A stretch of 54,032 nucleotides of DNA from Nitrospinaceae bacterium (GCA_024644405.1 JAHELC010000013.1:1-54032), one strand, 5' to 3'; counted from the first letter of the stretch, positions 1 through 8,676 are shown. Made by a program: numbers and translations. Notes: generated from the sequence alone by a model not told the origin.

Positions 1-405
1 GTTGCTGACTTTCAGTTTCGGGTCCAGCCCGACAGGGAAGGTAAAGTTCTGTGCCTGTATATAGGGTTCCACCACCTGCGCTCCGAAAATATCGTTGGAA
101 ATGGCGACCACCGAGAGGTTGCGTTGTTTGAATCTCCGGTACAGTGATTCCAGCGATGGCATTTCTATTTTACAGGGTCCGCACCAGGTGGCCCAGAAAT
201 TGACCAGCAGATATTTTCCCTGGTAGTCGTTCAGTGTCAACTCACCGCCGTCGAGCGATGCCAGGGAAAATTGGGGCGCGTCGACCGGCGAGTCTTCGCC
301 TGCAAAGGATGGGGTGGAAAGCATCAGGGTTACGACCCAAATCCAAAAAAGAATTTGCGGGCGCGATGATATTGCGATGAATGTCCGATTTGGCTGGGTA
401 GGCAT
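1..405 (-). CDS. TlpA-like thioredoxin-fold protein, C-terminus cut by window edge
   Basis: Membrane-anchored or periplasmic thiol-disulfide oxidoreductase of the TlpA/ResA type, which reduces disulfides in envelope proteins, often during cytochrome maturation. Reading leftwards from an ATG at 405, which follows an in-frame TGA, I see a hydrophobic export segment (about residues 18-35, with FWIWVVTLMLS), an AlkhP/TSA-like start (DAPQFSLASLDGG) and the active site WCGPC at residues 74-78. The frame stays open to base 1, giving 135 residues, so roughly the last 40 residues of a usual TlpA domain lie outside. It is the last visible gene of the minus-strand group of redox genes, 57 bases after the NifU-like gene. 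Family assignment is firm; the exact substrate is not known. Confidence 0.88.
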   Translation of the reverse strand, partial: MPTQPNRTFIAISSRPQILFWIWVVTLMLSTPSFAGEDSPVDAPQFSLASLDGGELTLNDYQGKYLLVNFWATWCGPCKIEMPSLESLYRRFKQRNLSVVAISNDIFGAQVVEPYIQAQNFTFPVGLDPKLKVSN

Positions 406-462
406 GGGGCTTCAGGATTCAATGCGATTCATGAAATTTAAACTGCAATTTCATGGGCCGGG

Positions 463-696
463 CTATTCAACCGATTCGATGCACCGGACCATTGGGATGG
501 CTTTTTTCAACGCGCGTTCGATTCCCATTTTCAGGGTCATGGTGGAACTGGAGCAGGAACTGCAAGAGCCCACCAGGCGCAACTTGACTATCCCGTCATC
601 AATATCCACCAACTCGACGTTGCCGCCATCCTGCATGAGTTGTGGGCGGAGGGTTTCGAGGACCTCTTCCACTTCCTCTTTCATTTCATCCACCAC
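463..696 (-). CDS. NifU C-terminal domain-like Fe-S scaffold protein
   Basis: Small stand-alone NifU C-terminal-domain (Nfu-type) protein of 77 residues, expected to bind a transient [4Fe-4S] cluster and pass it to apo-proteins in the cytoplasm. The sequence shows the family pattern: an acidic helix ([19 protein letters not shown]), then strands, then the CxxC pair at C45 and C48 followed by [10 protein letters not shown]. Most family members have GxCxxCPSS; here the motif reads SCSSCSSS, losing the usual proline. Two ferredoxin genes lie just upstream in the same direction, so local cluster delivery is a reasonable inference. Confidence 0.9.
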   Translation of the reverse strand: MVDEMKEEVEEVLETLRPQLMQDGGNVELVDIDDGIVKLRLVGSCSSCSSSTMTLKMGIERALKKAIPMVRCIESVE

Positions 697-725
697 AATT
701 AGCCCCTCAATACATTGTTAAAATA

Positions 726-986
<261 letters not shown>

Positions 987-1015
987 TCAACAAAACAGAA
1001 TGTCTGTTTTATGAG

Positions 1016-1474
1016 CTATAAATGAATTTTCTCAAATTCAAGCGCTTCGGGATTCCATTCAAAAAACGCCTGATCCCTGATTTCCTTATTATACACCGAG
1101 ATGACCAGATAGCGGGCATCCGGGTAAGTCGGTTCGTTGTCGAACAGGGCCATCCGCTTATCCTCTTCCGAAAAATACGCGTCGTGCTCCGGATGCGAGT
1201 GATAAAACAGCTTGATCACCAGGTCCTGCTCTTGCGCCTGCTTCATGATCCTCATCAGTTCGCGGGGATCAATATAGTAAGCGGTACGTGCATCCCGCAC
1301 ATAGGTCGTGGGGTCCTGCTCGTGCAATTGATTCTGTATATTCTTGCAACGAAAAATCTGATCGTTTTCCGGATGATCCGGCTTGCCGATCACGATTCCG
1401 CAACATTCGTAGGGATACTCCGCCAAAGCGTGTTCCCGTGCTTCCACCAATTTGTCTTCAGCCAAGGAAATCAT
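1016..1474 (-). CDS. M67 family (JAMM/MPN+) metallopeptidase
   Basis: Bacterial zinc metalloprotease of the JAMM group, 152 residues. The full catalytic set is visible: Glu23 in the first strand (YPYECCGIVIG), His92-Ser-His94, then seven residues, Ser102, two residues and Asp105, matching the HxH-x7-SxxD signature. Bacterial relatives often trim the C-terminal tail of ThiS/MoaD-like sulfur carriers, or act in cysteine and cofactor biosynthesis. No ubiquitin-like carrier or E1-like gene is visible nearby, so the substrate is unknown. Its place between two ferredoxin genes and a NifU-like gene suggests a role connected with sulfur or Fe-S metabolism. Confidence 0.9.
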   Translation of the reverse strand: MISLAEDKLVEAREHALAEYPYECCGIVIGKPDHPENDQIFRCKNIQNQLHEQDPTTYVRDARTAYYIDPRELMRIMKQAQEQDLVIKLFYHSHPEHDAYFSEEDKRMALFDNEPTYPDARYLVISVYNKEIRDQAFFEWNPEALEFEKIHL

Positions 1475-1601
1475 TGGATTCGGGTCTATTTTGAAACGTG
1501 GAGGGCGGGTTTGTCAACGGGTTTCTAAAGATTGTCTGCCCGCCCCGGCAGAGGGGCGAACCCATCTTGTAACTCATTGTTTATTGAATATTCCAGCGGG
1601 A

Positions 1602-1901
1602 TCAAACGTGGGTGCGTACCACCAGATTGTCCTCCACGGAAATCTGGCAGGCCAGGCGCAGGTTGGGGTTTTTCTTGAGGGCGCGGGCCAGATTTTTGTT
1701 CTCCACCTCGTTGCGCTCCGGCACCTTCCCGGAGACGATTTCCACCCGGCAGGAGGCGCACAGGCCGCGGCCGCGGCAGTTCAACAGCTTGAATATATGG
1801 GCGTAAATGCCGAGTTTGTGGGCGATGGCCGCCTCCCGCAGGTTGGCTCCGGGTTCCACCTTCAGGGTTCGATGATGATTTTCAAAATTGACTTCTAACA
1901 T
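1602..1901 (-). CDS. [2Fe-2S] ferredoxin
   Basis: Soluble [2Fe-2S] ferredoxin of 99 residues, beginning MLEVNFENHH. The cluster ligands are C42-x5-C48-x2-C51 and C85 (LRLACQ). The x5 spacing in the first pair is the adrenodoxin-like pattern rather than the plant x4 pattern. I chose the ATG at 1901 because the domain begins there; a longer upstream reading in this frame overlaps the neighbour's coding sequence and shows no family similarity. The start overlaps the stop of the upstream CxxC protein by 7 bases, implying coupled translation. Confidence 0.9.
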   Translation of the reverse strand: MLEVNFENHHRTLKVEPGANLREAAIAHKLGIYAHIFKLLNCRGRGLCASCRVEIVSGKVPERNEVENKNLARALKKNPNLRLACQISVEDNLVVRTHV

Positions 1902-2245
1902 GCTTCCACCTGAACGTAATCCGCCAAAGCGCCTTTTCCCCAATATCCGTGAAACGCACTTCCTGCCGTCGAGCAGACCGTGGTCATGTGAACGAACTCG
2001 GATGCCCCGGTTTCCGTTTTCAGGACGCCCACCTGGGAGAAGGGGGGGATTTTGCCGCCGCAATTGGCGCAGTCCACCGCGTATCGCTCGCACAGCGACA
2101 ACAGGCAGGCAGGGCAAAGGACCGGATCAAATACGTGAATCTCCTGACGGTCAAATTCAACGACCGTGGGGAGTTGGGGAATTCCCGTTCCGCATTCGGA
2201 GCAGGGGGTCGCAGGTGAGATTTTAGAGACGACGGTTTGCTTCAT
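1895..2245 (-). CDS. small protein with three CxxC pairs, function unknown
   Basis: A 116-residue protein I do not recognise. It contains three Cys pairs, CSEC, CPAC and CANC, plus a further Cys before CERY. This looks like a zinc-ribbon-type or metal-binding fold rather than an enzyme. The frame extends to a TTG at 2299, but I take the ATG at 2245 (MKQTVVSK) because it is the first ATG; neither start has a strong ribosome binding site. It overlaps the downstream [2Fe-2S] ferredoxin by 7 bases, so the two are probably made together, which hints at a redox or metal-handling role. Confidence 0.65.
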   Translation of the reverse strand: MKQTVVSKISPATPCSECGTGIPQLPTVVEFDRQEIHVFDPVLCPACLLSLCERYAVDCANCGGKIPPFSQVGVLKTETGASEFVHMTTVCSTAGSAFHGYWGKGALADYVQVEAC

Positions 2246-2305
2246 GATTCTGGTGTGCGTCCGAGGGTGCCCGGTTAAAAGAGGCACATTGTACACCAAA
2301 GGGGA

Positions 2306-3349
2306 TCAGTTGATGCAAACTTTTCTCATGGTATCGAAGTTGTCGAGGACCATGCCTGCACCTTTAACGATGCTGAGCAGGGGCTCGTCGGGAACGAAGG
2401 TTTTGAGGTTGGTGGTTTCTTCGATCAGTTTGTCGAGGCCGCGGATCAAGGCGCCGCCGCCGGTGAGGTAGATGCCGTTGGAGTAGATATCTGCCGAAAG
2501 CTCCGGCGGGGTTTTTTCCAGAGCCCGCATGAGCACGGTGATGATGGCGGATATCGGTTCTCTCATGGCTTCGCGGATTTCCTCGTCGTTGATGACGATG
2601 GAAGTGGGCACCCCGGTTTTAACATTCAACCCGCGAACTTCGGTGGTGAGTGCCGGTTGCACCGGGTAAGCGCTTCCGATCTGGATTTTGACCCGCTCGG
2701 CTTCAAAAATCCCGATATTCAAATGATGTTGCAATCGCATGTAACGCAGAATGGATTCGTCGAGTTCGTCACCGGCAACCCGTATGGACTCGCCATAGGC
2801 GATGGCCGACAGTGAAGTGACGGCCACGTCCGTGGTGCCCCCGCCGATATCGACCACCATGTTGCCTTCCGCTTTATGGACCGGAATGCCGACGCCGATC
2901 GCCGCCGCCATCGGTTCCTCCACCAGATAAACTTCCCTGACCCCTGCCAGCGTGGCCGCATCGATCACCGCCTTCTTCTCCACCTGGGTGATGCAGGTGG
3001 GAATTCCCACCACCATCCGCGGCTTGAGCCGGAAGTTCTTGAGAGTTTTCTGGATGAAGTACTTGATCATCGTATTGGTGATCTCGAAATCAGCGATCAC
3101 CCCGTCTTTCATGGGCCGAATGGTTTTCAGTTTGTTGTGGGTCCGGCCGTACATTTGCTTGGCTTCCAGGCCGACTGCGACCGGATCCCCATACCCGTGA
3201 CCATTGTTGTTGCTGACCGCGACCACGGAAGGTTCGTTCAGGACAATCCCCTGATTTTTGATATAGACCAGCGTGTTGGCGGTGCCCAGGTCCATGGCGA
3301 CATCGGCTACAAAATAATCGGAAAGGTTTTTGAAAAAATTCTTAACCAT
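2306..3349 (-). CDS. mreB: MreB-type actin-like cytoskeletal protein
   Basis: Actin-fold ATPase of the MreB family, forming membrane-associated filaments that direct cell-wall synthesis. With the ATG at 3349 it has 347 residues, the usual MreB length. Phosphate-1 motif DLGTANT is at about residues 20-26 and phosphate-2 motif DIGGGTTD at about 167-174. The typical MreB segments RPMKDGVIADF and a late GGGALIRGLD adenosine loop are also present. The frame runs 15 codons further upstream, but that part lacks similarity. Unusually, mreC, mreD, pbp2 and rodA do not follow. Instead its start lies inside the last 8 bases of a GAF-domain gene. It may be a second MreB or a MamK-like paralogue; the sequence motifs favour MreB. 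Confidence 0.9.
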   Translation of the reverse strand: MVKNFFKNLSDYFVADVAMDLGTANTLVYIKNQGIVLNEPSVVAVSNNNGHGYGDPVAVGLEAKQMYGRTHNKLKTIRPMKDGVIADFEITNTMIKYFIQKTLKNFRLKPRMVVGIPTCITQVEKKAVIDAATLAGVREVYLVEEPMAAAIGVGIPVHKAEGNMVVDIGGGTTDVAVTSLSAIAYGESIRVAGDELDESILRYMRLQHHLNIGIFEAERVKIQIGSAYPVQPALTTEVRGLNVKTGVPTSIVINDEEIREAMREPISAIITVLMRALEKTPPELSADIYSNGIYLTGGGALIRGLDKLIEETTNLKTFVPDEPLLSIVKGAGMVLDNFDTMRKVCIN

Positions 3350-4766
3350 GGAGGCTCTCTTCGGATTGAGTGGTTCTGGCCCAGGAGGTTTCAATCAATT
3401 CCTTTAAGTCGTTGCCATCCGTGGGAAAAGAGGCCAGTCCGTATTCGAACTCCAACTTCATCTTGGCGCCTTCCAGGCTGAAGGAAATCCGGGATAAGGC
3501 CTCACGGATGGAATATTCGAGTTCGTAGACTTCCTGTTCGTTGAGGCCCGTCAATATTAAAATTAAACCTTCGTCAGAATGCTTCATAAATAGTTTCAGA
3601 GGATCGATTTTACCGGACAGGTAGGTGGCGACCTGGTTTAGAAGTTGGTCGGATCGCTCCCGACGTTTTTCCTTAAACAGGGTGCCGGCATTTTCAATGC
3701 GAATGGACATGACCAATACCGGGATGTTTTTTTTGATAATTTCGGCCTCGAATGCCTTCACGTGAACGGGTAAAAAATATTCAGAAGAAAGAGTCGTATT
3801 GTCTGTCGGATTCACAATAAGCTTGGATTGCGGAGGGGCGGCGTTCATATGGCCCAGGGCTGTGGCGGCAAAGTTGGTCATGAGCGTTAATCGATCCATG
3901 TCCGATTGTTTCAAGCCGTTGCGCGCGCGGGTGGCGCAGACCACCAGGCCCAGCATTCGTTTTTCGTTGGCGATGGGGGCGGCCATGACCGATCCGAAGG
4001 GAAACGACGGTTCGTCCTCGGAAAAGACTATCCACGGATGGTTCAGCGTGTTGGGAACCAGCATGGGTTGGCCACTGTCCAGGCAGGATCCGGAGATTCC
4101 GGTCCCGGATTCGACGGTCAGGGATTTCATTCCCTGGCCCCAGCTTTTGCTGTGAGTGATGCGACCGGTGCCGTCGTTTTCAAACCAGACGACAGCTGTG
4201 GCGTCGCACTGGATCAGGGAACGCGGGATATGGAGAAACCGTTCGCTGAGCGCTTTGCGGTGCGGCGAATCATTGAGAAAGCGGCACCACTTCATCATCT
4301 GCTGAAAGTCGGCCGGTTCGCCGTCGATCCAGTTGGGGGTTCGTTTTTCAAGGCTCAGGTACCAGCCCATCTGCTCGGCAAATCCGTTAATCAGTTTCTG
4401 GAGCTTCGGCGTGAAACTGTAATTTTCCTTGGAGTCTACAACCAGAATCCCTTCCAGCTCACGACGCACCACGGGAACGACCATGAGACCTTTGATGTCT
4501 TCCGGTTCGGAATACCACTCCAGATGGGAAGCGTCGGCTCCTGTAAAATCATCAATGCGGGTGTCCCGGTGCAGAGCCGCCTGGCCCAACAAGCCTTCTC
4601 CGATGGCAAACGTTGCATCGGTTTTTAAATGGGAGCTGAGAGTCAGGTGAGAACGTAACTTTAAAGTGCCCTCCTCAAGATTAACCGTGTAGAGGGCGGT
4701 GGTGAAAGCGTCCGCTACATTGCTGGCCAGTTCTATCAGATTTGCGAGGGCGTTTTTGGAGGACAT
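3342..4766 (-). CDS. GAF-GAF-degenerate GGDEF signalling protein
   Basis: Cytoplasmic sensor-like protein of 474 residues with no membrane segment. Residues about 10-145 and 170-305 each resemble a GAF domain (for example GEGLLGQAAL, GLMVVPVV; GTGISGSCLDSGQ, SVMAAPI). Residues about 335-465 resemble a GGDEF domain by their ending (YGLASFPTDGNDLKELIETS), but the signature loop reads KHSDEGLIL instead of GGDEF, so diguanylate cyclase activity is unlikely. It could be a c-di-GMP or small-ligand sensor. It is the first gene of the group and overlaps mreB by 8 bases, which suggests translational coupling and a functional link with the cytoskeleton. Confidence 0.75.
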   Translation of the reverse strand: MSSKNALANLIELASNVADAFTTALYTVNLEEGTLKLRSHLTLSSHLKTDATFAIGEGLLGQAALHRDTRIDDFTGADASHLEWYSEPEDIKGLMVVPVVRRELEGILVVDSKENYSFTPKLQKLINGFAEQMGWYLSLEKRTPNWIDGEPADFQQMMKWCRFLNDSPHRKALSERFLHIPRSLIQCDATAVVWFENDGTGRITHSKSWGQGMKSLTVESGTGISGSCLDSGQPMLVPNTLNHPWIVFSEDEPSFPFGSVMAAPIANEKRMLGLVVCATRARNGLKQSDMDRLTLMTNFAATALGHMNAAPPQSKLIVNPTDNTTLSSEYFLPVHVKAFEAEIIKKNIPVLVMSIRIENAGTLFKEKRRERSDQLLNQVATYLSGKIDPLKLFMKHSDEGLILILTGLNEQEVYELEYSIREALSRISFSLEGAKMKLEFEYGLASFPTDGNDLKELIETSWARTTQSEESLHG

Positions 4767-5069
4767 AGGGTAACAGTGCTTCGGGCCCAGATCGTTCGAT
4801 TTTTAAAAATAAACACCGATCCACTTAAAGTGTGCCCGCTTGCGGTGGATCCGCGTAATTCACCAAAAACCATGGGGGAGAACCTGCCGATTCCACCGAA
4901 ACCGGGTGGTGGGGACGGATCGACCCTCCTCTGGTGTGTGATGGGAAGAAAAAACTCTTTCAAAACAAATATTTTAAAGGGTGTTACAGCAGGTGTCAAT
5001 CTTTTTGAAGTCGGTAAAGTCCTCTATTTACGTGAGTTTCGCTAACTGGGGGTTTAACAATTAAACTCC
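4767..5069. other. intergenic region, no gene seen
   Basis: About 300 bases between the divergent GAF-domain gene and the tRNA promoter. It must hold the promoter of the minus-strand operon, but I cannot pick a convincing -35/-10 pair. A short palindrome CACTTAAAGTG lies near 4822-4832 and is flanked by a longer imperfect ATCCAC/GTGGAT inverted pair, which could be an operator. No open frame here looks like a real gene. Confidence 0.4.
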
Positions 5070-5099
5070 TTGACAGGGACGGGGAGCGGTTACTATACT
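5070..5099 (+). promoter_or_regulatory. sigma-70 promoter for the tRNA genes
   Basis: A strong match: -35 TTGACA at 5070-5075, an 18-base spacer, and -10 TATACT at 5094-5099. The spacer is G-rich, as is common at stable-RNA promoters. Transcription would begin near 5106, about 38 bases before tRNA-Val. Confidence 0.8.
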
Positions 5100-5143
5100 T
5101 CAACCTTCTTTTTAAGGGTTTCCCGACCCGAGAGGAAAAATTT

Positions 5144-5219
5144 GGGCTGATAGCTCAGTTGGGAGAGCATCGGCCTTACAAGCCGAGGGTCACAGGTTCG
5201 AGCCCTGTTCAGCCCACCA
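5144..5219 (+). tRNA. tRNA-Val (anticodon UAC)
   Basis: Seventy-six bases including an encoded CCA. The acceptor stem GGGCTGA pairs with TCAGCCC, and the anticodon arm TCGGC-CTTACAA-GCCGA presents UAC. The D-arm begins TAGCTCAGTTGGGAGAGCA and the T-arm has the standard GGTTCGAGCC loop. It is the first gene after a strong promoter at 5070-5099 and probably shares a precursor with tRNA-Asp. Confidence 0.97.
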
Positions 5220-5506
5220 TTTTTTCCTCTCCTGCCCGGAGGGGGAACTGGCTGACCGGTAACGGCCAGAGAAAACTCTTGGGACGCAGTACACGGTTTT
5301 CAATTTACCAGCGGCGGTTCGCCGCCCGGGCGAGGCCCGTCTGCTCGGCGCAGGGCCAATTTCGCAGGGGCGTTACGGCGAATCGAACTATTATCTTCGC
5401 CAGCCGAGGTTTTAATTTGTTCCGGGCCTTGCCCGGCTGCGGAGGTACTCCGCCTTGCAAAACAAACCTGCTTGGGAGAGAATGTTCCCTCAAACACCAC
5501 GACCGC
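5220..5506 (+). other. spacer between the two tRNAs
   Basis: Nearly 290 bases with no credible coding sequence. It is unusually long for a tRNA-tRNA spacer and contains several GC-rich self-complementary stretches (for example GGCGGTTCGCCGCC near 5312 and CCGGGCCTTGCCCGG near 5422). These could fold in the precursor transcript. I see no third tRNA in it. Confidence 0.4.
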
Positions 5507-5583
<77 letters not shown>

Positions 5584-5726
5584 TTTTTTTCCAGTAAAAA
5601 ATAAAGACCTTCTTAAAAAACCCGGCTGATTAAAAGGATTGGTTCTGTTTCTGGGTGGCTCCCTGAATGACCCACCTTGGTTTCCTCTCAACGTTTCTCA
5701 TTCCAAATCGTTTTATTTTGCGTGAC

Positions 5727-7400
5727 TCATCTTGATTCGCTGTTGGATTGATTTTTATGCAAGCGGATACTGAAGATCACTCCATCCGTTTCATTATTTT
5801 TAACGGTGATTTCCCCGCCATGACGGGAAACGATTTTATCGCAAATCGATAACCCCATACCGGTACCTTCGTATTCGCTTTGACGATGCAGCCGTTCGAG
5901 CGGTTTAAAAATTTTTTTGAAATGGGCTTCATCAATTCCAATACCGTTATCTTTCACGGTGATTACAAGTTGTCCGTTTCCCTCATGCGTGGCATTCACA
6001 TCGACCACAGGCGCCTCCCCTTCCCGGTGGAACTTCAGGGCGTTCCCTATCAAATTGAGGAATAATTGGTGCATTTGCACCGGATCGGCTTCAAGGGTTG
6101 GTAGATCGCCTGCAGTCACATTTCCATTCGATTCGTGAATTCGGGTTTCCAGGTCTGCCAAAACACCTTGAATGATTTCATTGAGATTGACCGCCTTAAA
6201 GGGCTCAGTTTTTGTTTTGAGCTGGGCGTATATCAGAAGATCATCGATCAATAATTGCATGCGGGCGGCCGCACTTTGCATGCGCTCCAGATAATCTTTA
6301 CCCTTCAAGTTATTCCTGGAAATTTGTGCCGCCAGGCGATCGCCAAATACAATTATTTTTCTGAGCGGTTCCTGAAGATCATGGGAGGCGACCACGGAAA
6401 ACTCCTCAAGTTCCTTATTAATTTTCTCTAGTTTATTTTTTTGAGTTTGCAGTTCGTTTCCTTTACGGAAGTGCCTGTAACTTAAAAAGGACAATATCCC
6501 GCTGAATATAAACACCAGAAAACCTTCCAATAAGGCATAAGAAATTGAGTGCCAGCCCGCCTTGGGGACAACGGATAATATCCATTTACCCTGTGGGATT
6601 TCTATATCGACCGATAAGGGATCGTTCAAAACATTATCATCGGATTTTGAAAAAACGATATTTTGACCCGTAAAGGTATCGATTCGAGACAATTCAAAAA
6701 GGTAATTATTGGAAAAGAATTCGTAGATGCCCGCCGTTTTGAGCAAAGTGGACCATTCAATTAATGCTATGGAAAAACCCCAAAACTCCTGCTCCCCGGT
6801 CTCAAGGTTCGACACATACACCGGGTATCTGCCCAGTACGGCGACTCCTTGCTCCAATGTAACGGGGCCTTCTAAAGTTAATTCTTTTGATTGGATTGCA
6901 AGTATAGCGTAGGGATTTTTATTTAAGTCCTGCCCGAGGGCTTTCTGATACCCTTCCAATGGAAAGATTTGTTTGACAATTCCATTGGGGGCTAATTGCA
7001 GGTTGGTTATCCCGCCGTAGAGATCAATCAATTCCTCCGCTAACGAGTCAAATTTAGCTAACGTGCTATTCTGCCCTTTAACCGTTGTCTGCGCAGAAGG
7101 GGATGGCAAAGACCCTGAAAGTTGTTTTTCAAGAGATTGGGCGTAGGAGGTGGCAATGCTGTTGGCTATCGCCCGGGATTCAAACTCGCGTTTGACAACC
7201 GTTGCCAGCACATGGGTGGATGACAAGGAACGTGAAAGTTGTTTTTCAAGGGATTGGGCGTAGGAGGTGGCAATGCTGTTGGCTATCGCCCGGGATTCAA
7301 ACTCACGCTTCGCTTCCAGAACATAGATCAATAAACCACCGAAGCAAACGGATAAGAGAAATACCAATCCCGCACTTAAAATGATTCGATTTGCAAGCAT
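5727..7400 (-). CDS. membrane sensor histidine kinase with CHASE-like domain
   Basis: Sensor kinase of 557 residues. Domains in order: membrane helix at about 8-28; a tandem duplicated 39-residue segment at 32-109; an extracytoplasmic CHASE-like sensor at about 110-275; a second membrane helix at about 286-306; a linker; a dimerisation and phosphoacceptor domain with His340 (ASHDLQEPLRK, the phytochrome-like subgroup); and an ATPase domain with N-box NLIGNALKF, G1 DNGIGID and G2 GTGMGLSI. No response regulator is adjacent. It stands alone between tRNA-Asp and a partial copy of that tRNA, and by eye is AT-richer than its neighbours. Both points suggest it was acquired by transfer. Confidence 0.92.
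   Translation of the reverse strand: MLANRIILSAGLVFLLSVCFGGLLIYVLEAKREFESRAIANSIATSYAQSLEKQLSRSLSSTHVLATVVKREFESRAIANSIATSYAQSLEKQLSGSLPSPSAQTTVKGQNSTLAKFDSLAEELIDLYGGITNLQLAPNGIVKQIFPLEGYQKALGQDLNKNPYAILAIQSKELTLEGPVTLEQGVAVLGRYPVYVSNLETGEQEFWGFSIALIEWSTLLKTAGIYEFFSNNYLFELSRIDTFTGQNIVFSKSDDNVLNDPLSVDIEIPQGKWILSVVPKAGWHSISYALLEGFLVFIFSGILSFLSYRHFRKGNELQTQKNKLEKINKELEEFSVVASHDLQEPLRKIIVFGDRLAAQISRNNLKGKDYLERMQSAAARMQLLIDDLLIYAQLKTKTEPFKAVNLNEIIQGVLADLETRIHESNGNVTAGDLPTLEADPVQMHQLFLNLIGNALKFHREGEAPVVDVNATHEGNGQLVITVKDNGIGIDEAHFKKIFKPLERLHRQSEYEGTGMGLSICDKIVSRHGGEITVKNNETDGVIFSIRLHKNQSNSESR
7074..7307 (-). repeat. in-frame 117-base tandem duplication inside the kinase gene
   Basis: Two head-to-tail units of 117 bases (39 codons), 7191-7307 and 7074-7190. 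Each encodes a segment beginning REFESRAIANSIATSYAQSL. About 73 bases of the unit are nearly identical between copies, while the remaining 44 have diverged. It lengthens the periplasmic helix just after the first membrane segment without breaking the frame. Confidence 0.9.
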
Positions 7401-7498
7401 CGATCGTGATCAGTCATAAAGATCGGACAGAGGGGTATTCCGTCTTCGCAGGTTATTGGGGAAAGCCTGTTGTATCCACATAAATATTTGATAGGCTT

Positions 7499-7528
7499 AT
7501 ATTACAGGCTAAAGTCGTAACTATTCAA
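7499..7528 (-). promoter_or_regulatory. possible sigma-70 promoter of the histidine kinase
   Basis: On the minus strand, -35 TTGAAT (7528-7523) and -10 TAATAT (7504-7499) are separated by 18 bases. This places transcription start about 90 bases before the kinase ATG. It is a match by eye only. Confidence 0.4.
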
Positions 7529-7617
7529 AGTCAACCAGTGAAGCCTTAACGGAGCGGATTGGTGGTTCGTGGCTGGGTGAACTACGGCCTTTTACAAAAA
7601 TATGCCATGGGAGGGGT

Positions 7618-7658
7618 CGGAGGTCGCGAGTTCGAGTCTCGTCGGCTCCGCCATTTTT
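7618..7658 (+). repeat. direct repeat copy 2: orphan 3' fragment of tRNA-Asp
   Basis: Matches 5548-5588 with one mismatch, but the 5' half of the tRNA is absent, so this is a fragment rather than a gene. The sequence before it is unrelated, and a Rho-independent terminator follows at once. Together with the intact gene it brackets about 2.07 kb that contains only the sensor kinase. Confidence 0.88.
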
Positions 7659-7692
7659 CAAAAAAGCCAGCCGTCTCGGGCTGGCTTTTTTT
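7659..7692 (+). terminator. Rho-independent terminator, probably bidirectional
   Basis: The stem AAAAAAGCCAGC pairs with GCTGGCTTTTTT around a short loop and is followed by T residues. With A-runs on one side and T-runs on the other it can work in both directions, so it may also end the minus-strand transglutaminase operon. A close relative occurs at 14243-14275. Confidence 0.8.
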
Positions 7693-7782
7693 GTTGTAGA
7701 TATCTCGTACTTCTTACGGATTTCCACGGTATAGTTGTCCGGATGGGCGGCGCAACCGTACGGTCAGAAAAGCCTGTTTTGA

Positions 7783-8673
7783 TTATTTTCGGCCGACGTG
7801 TTGCGGACGGAGCAGTGCGTCAAGGGATTCGGCGGTTTCCATCTGAATTTCGAAATCCAACGAAGAATCGACCCCCGTGCCACGATAATTCCCGGTAGTC
7901 GGCGCGGTTAAAATCGGGGTCGGACCGGAAGCGACAGCCACGTGCTGGTTTGAAACCACCAGGCCGATACTGGGATCGTATCCCCGCCAGCCTCCGCCCG
8001 GTAAATAGACTTCCGCCCAGGCGTGCAACTCCCGCTCTGAAAATTCTTCATCCCCGTAGTAGTAACCACTGGTATATCGTGCGGGAAGTCCCTGGGACCG
8101 GCAGGCATCCATAAAAAGTACCGTCAAATCCCGGCAAGCTCCTGTGTTATTGGCCAGCAATTCTTCGGGAGACATGGGGTCGCCTGAGAGGCGCAGAGTG
8201 ATATCCATCGTTTCATGAATGCGCGAACACAAAGTGCTCAGAAATGAAACTGTATTACGGTTGACTTCCTGGGCAATTCCCCGGGCAAAGTCGTCGACGG
8301 TTGTCGACTCGGCGCTTCTGCGCAGGCAGGGTGCCAGAGGGAGCTGAAAGTCCTTCGAAAGGTGTACCGGCAACTCAAGAAACTCCGGATCTTTCAGAAT
8401 AAAATCAAACGGGTTTTCTCTCAGGGTTTCCACCCAGGACGTGGTGGTGATATTCAGGGCAGGGTGAGTGTCGCTGAACCACAGAAAAGTGGAAGAGGTG
8501 CCGTCGAGATCCACCAGTTCGGTTGTTCCTTCCGGCAAAGGATTGAACTCCATTTTAAACTGGTGAAGCTTTTGCCAGCAGTCCGAGCGGGGCCGCAGGC
8601 GGACCGTCATGGGTTCTAAAAACACGGGCCTGGAATAGGAAAATTTGGTCAGGTGTTGGATGCGCAGGAACAA
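7783..8673 (-). CDS. bacterial transglutaminase-like protein (Anbu cassette)
   Basis: Transglutaminase-like cysteine protease or amidase of 296 residues. The N-terminal about 90 residues form the beta-rich bacterial transglutaminase N domain (HLTKFSYSRPV, MTVRLRPRSD). The core carries the catalytic triad Cys180 (NNTGACRDLT), His217 (ELHAWAEV) and Asp233 (GYDPSIG). No signal peptide, so it is cytoplasmic. It is the last gene of a tight operon, 3 bases after the Anbu gene, with the alpha-E and ATP-grasp genes upstream. This four-gene set recurs across bacteria and is thought to handle an unidentified peptide tag or amide-linked product. The triad is complete, so it is expected to be active. Confidence 0.93.
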   Translation of the reverse strand: MFLRIQHLTKFSYSRPVFLEPMTVRLRPRSDCWQKLHQFKMEFNPLPEGTTELVDLDGTSSTFLWFSDTHPALNITTTSWVETLRENPFDFILKDPEFLELPVHLSKDFQLPLAPCLRRSAESTTVDDFARGIAQEVNRNTVSFLSTLCSRIHETMDITLRLSGDPMSPEELLANNTGACRDLTVLFMDACRSQGLPARYTSGYYYGDEEFSERELHAWAEVYLPGGGWRGYDPSIGLVVSNQHVAVASGPTPILTAPTTGNYRGTGVDSSLDFEIQMETAESLDALLRPQHVGRK

Positions 8674-8676
8674 AAC

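Noticed and set aside
3342-4766. Active diguanylate cyclase
   Set aside because: The C-terminal domain resembles GGDEF but the signature loop is replaced (KHSDEG), so I call it degenerate.
7618-7653. A third complete tRNA gene
   Set aside because: Only the T-arm and acceptor 3' strand are present; there is no D-arm, anticodon or 5' acceptor strand.
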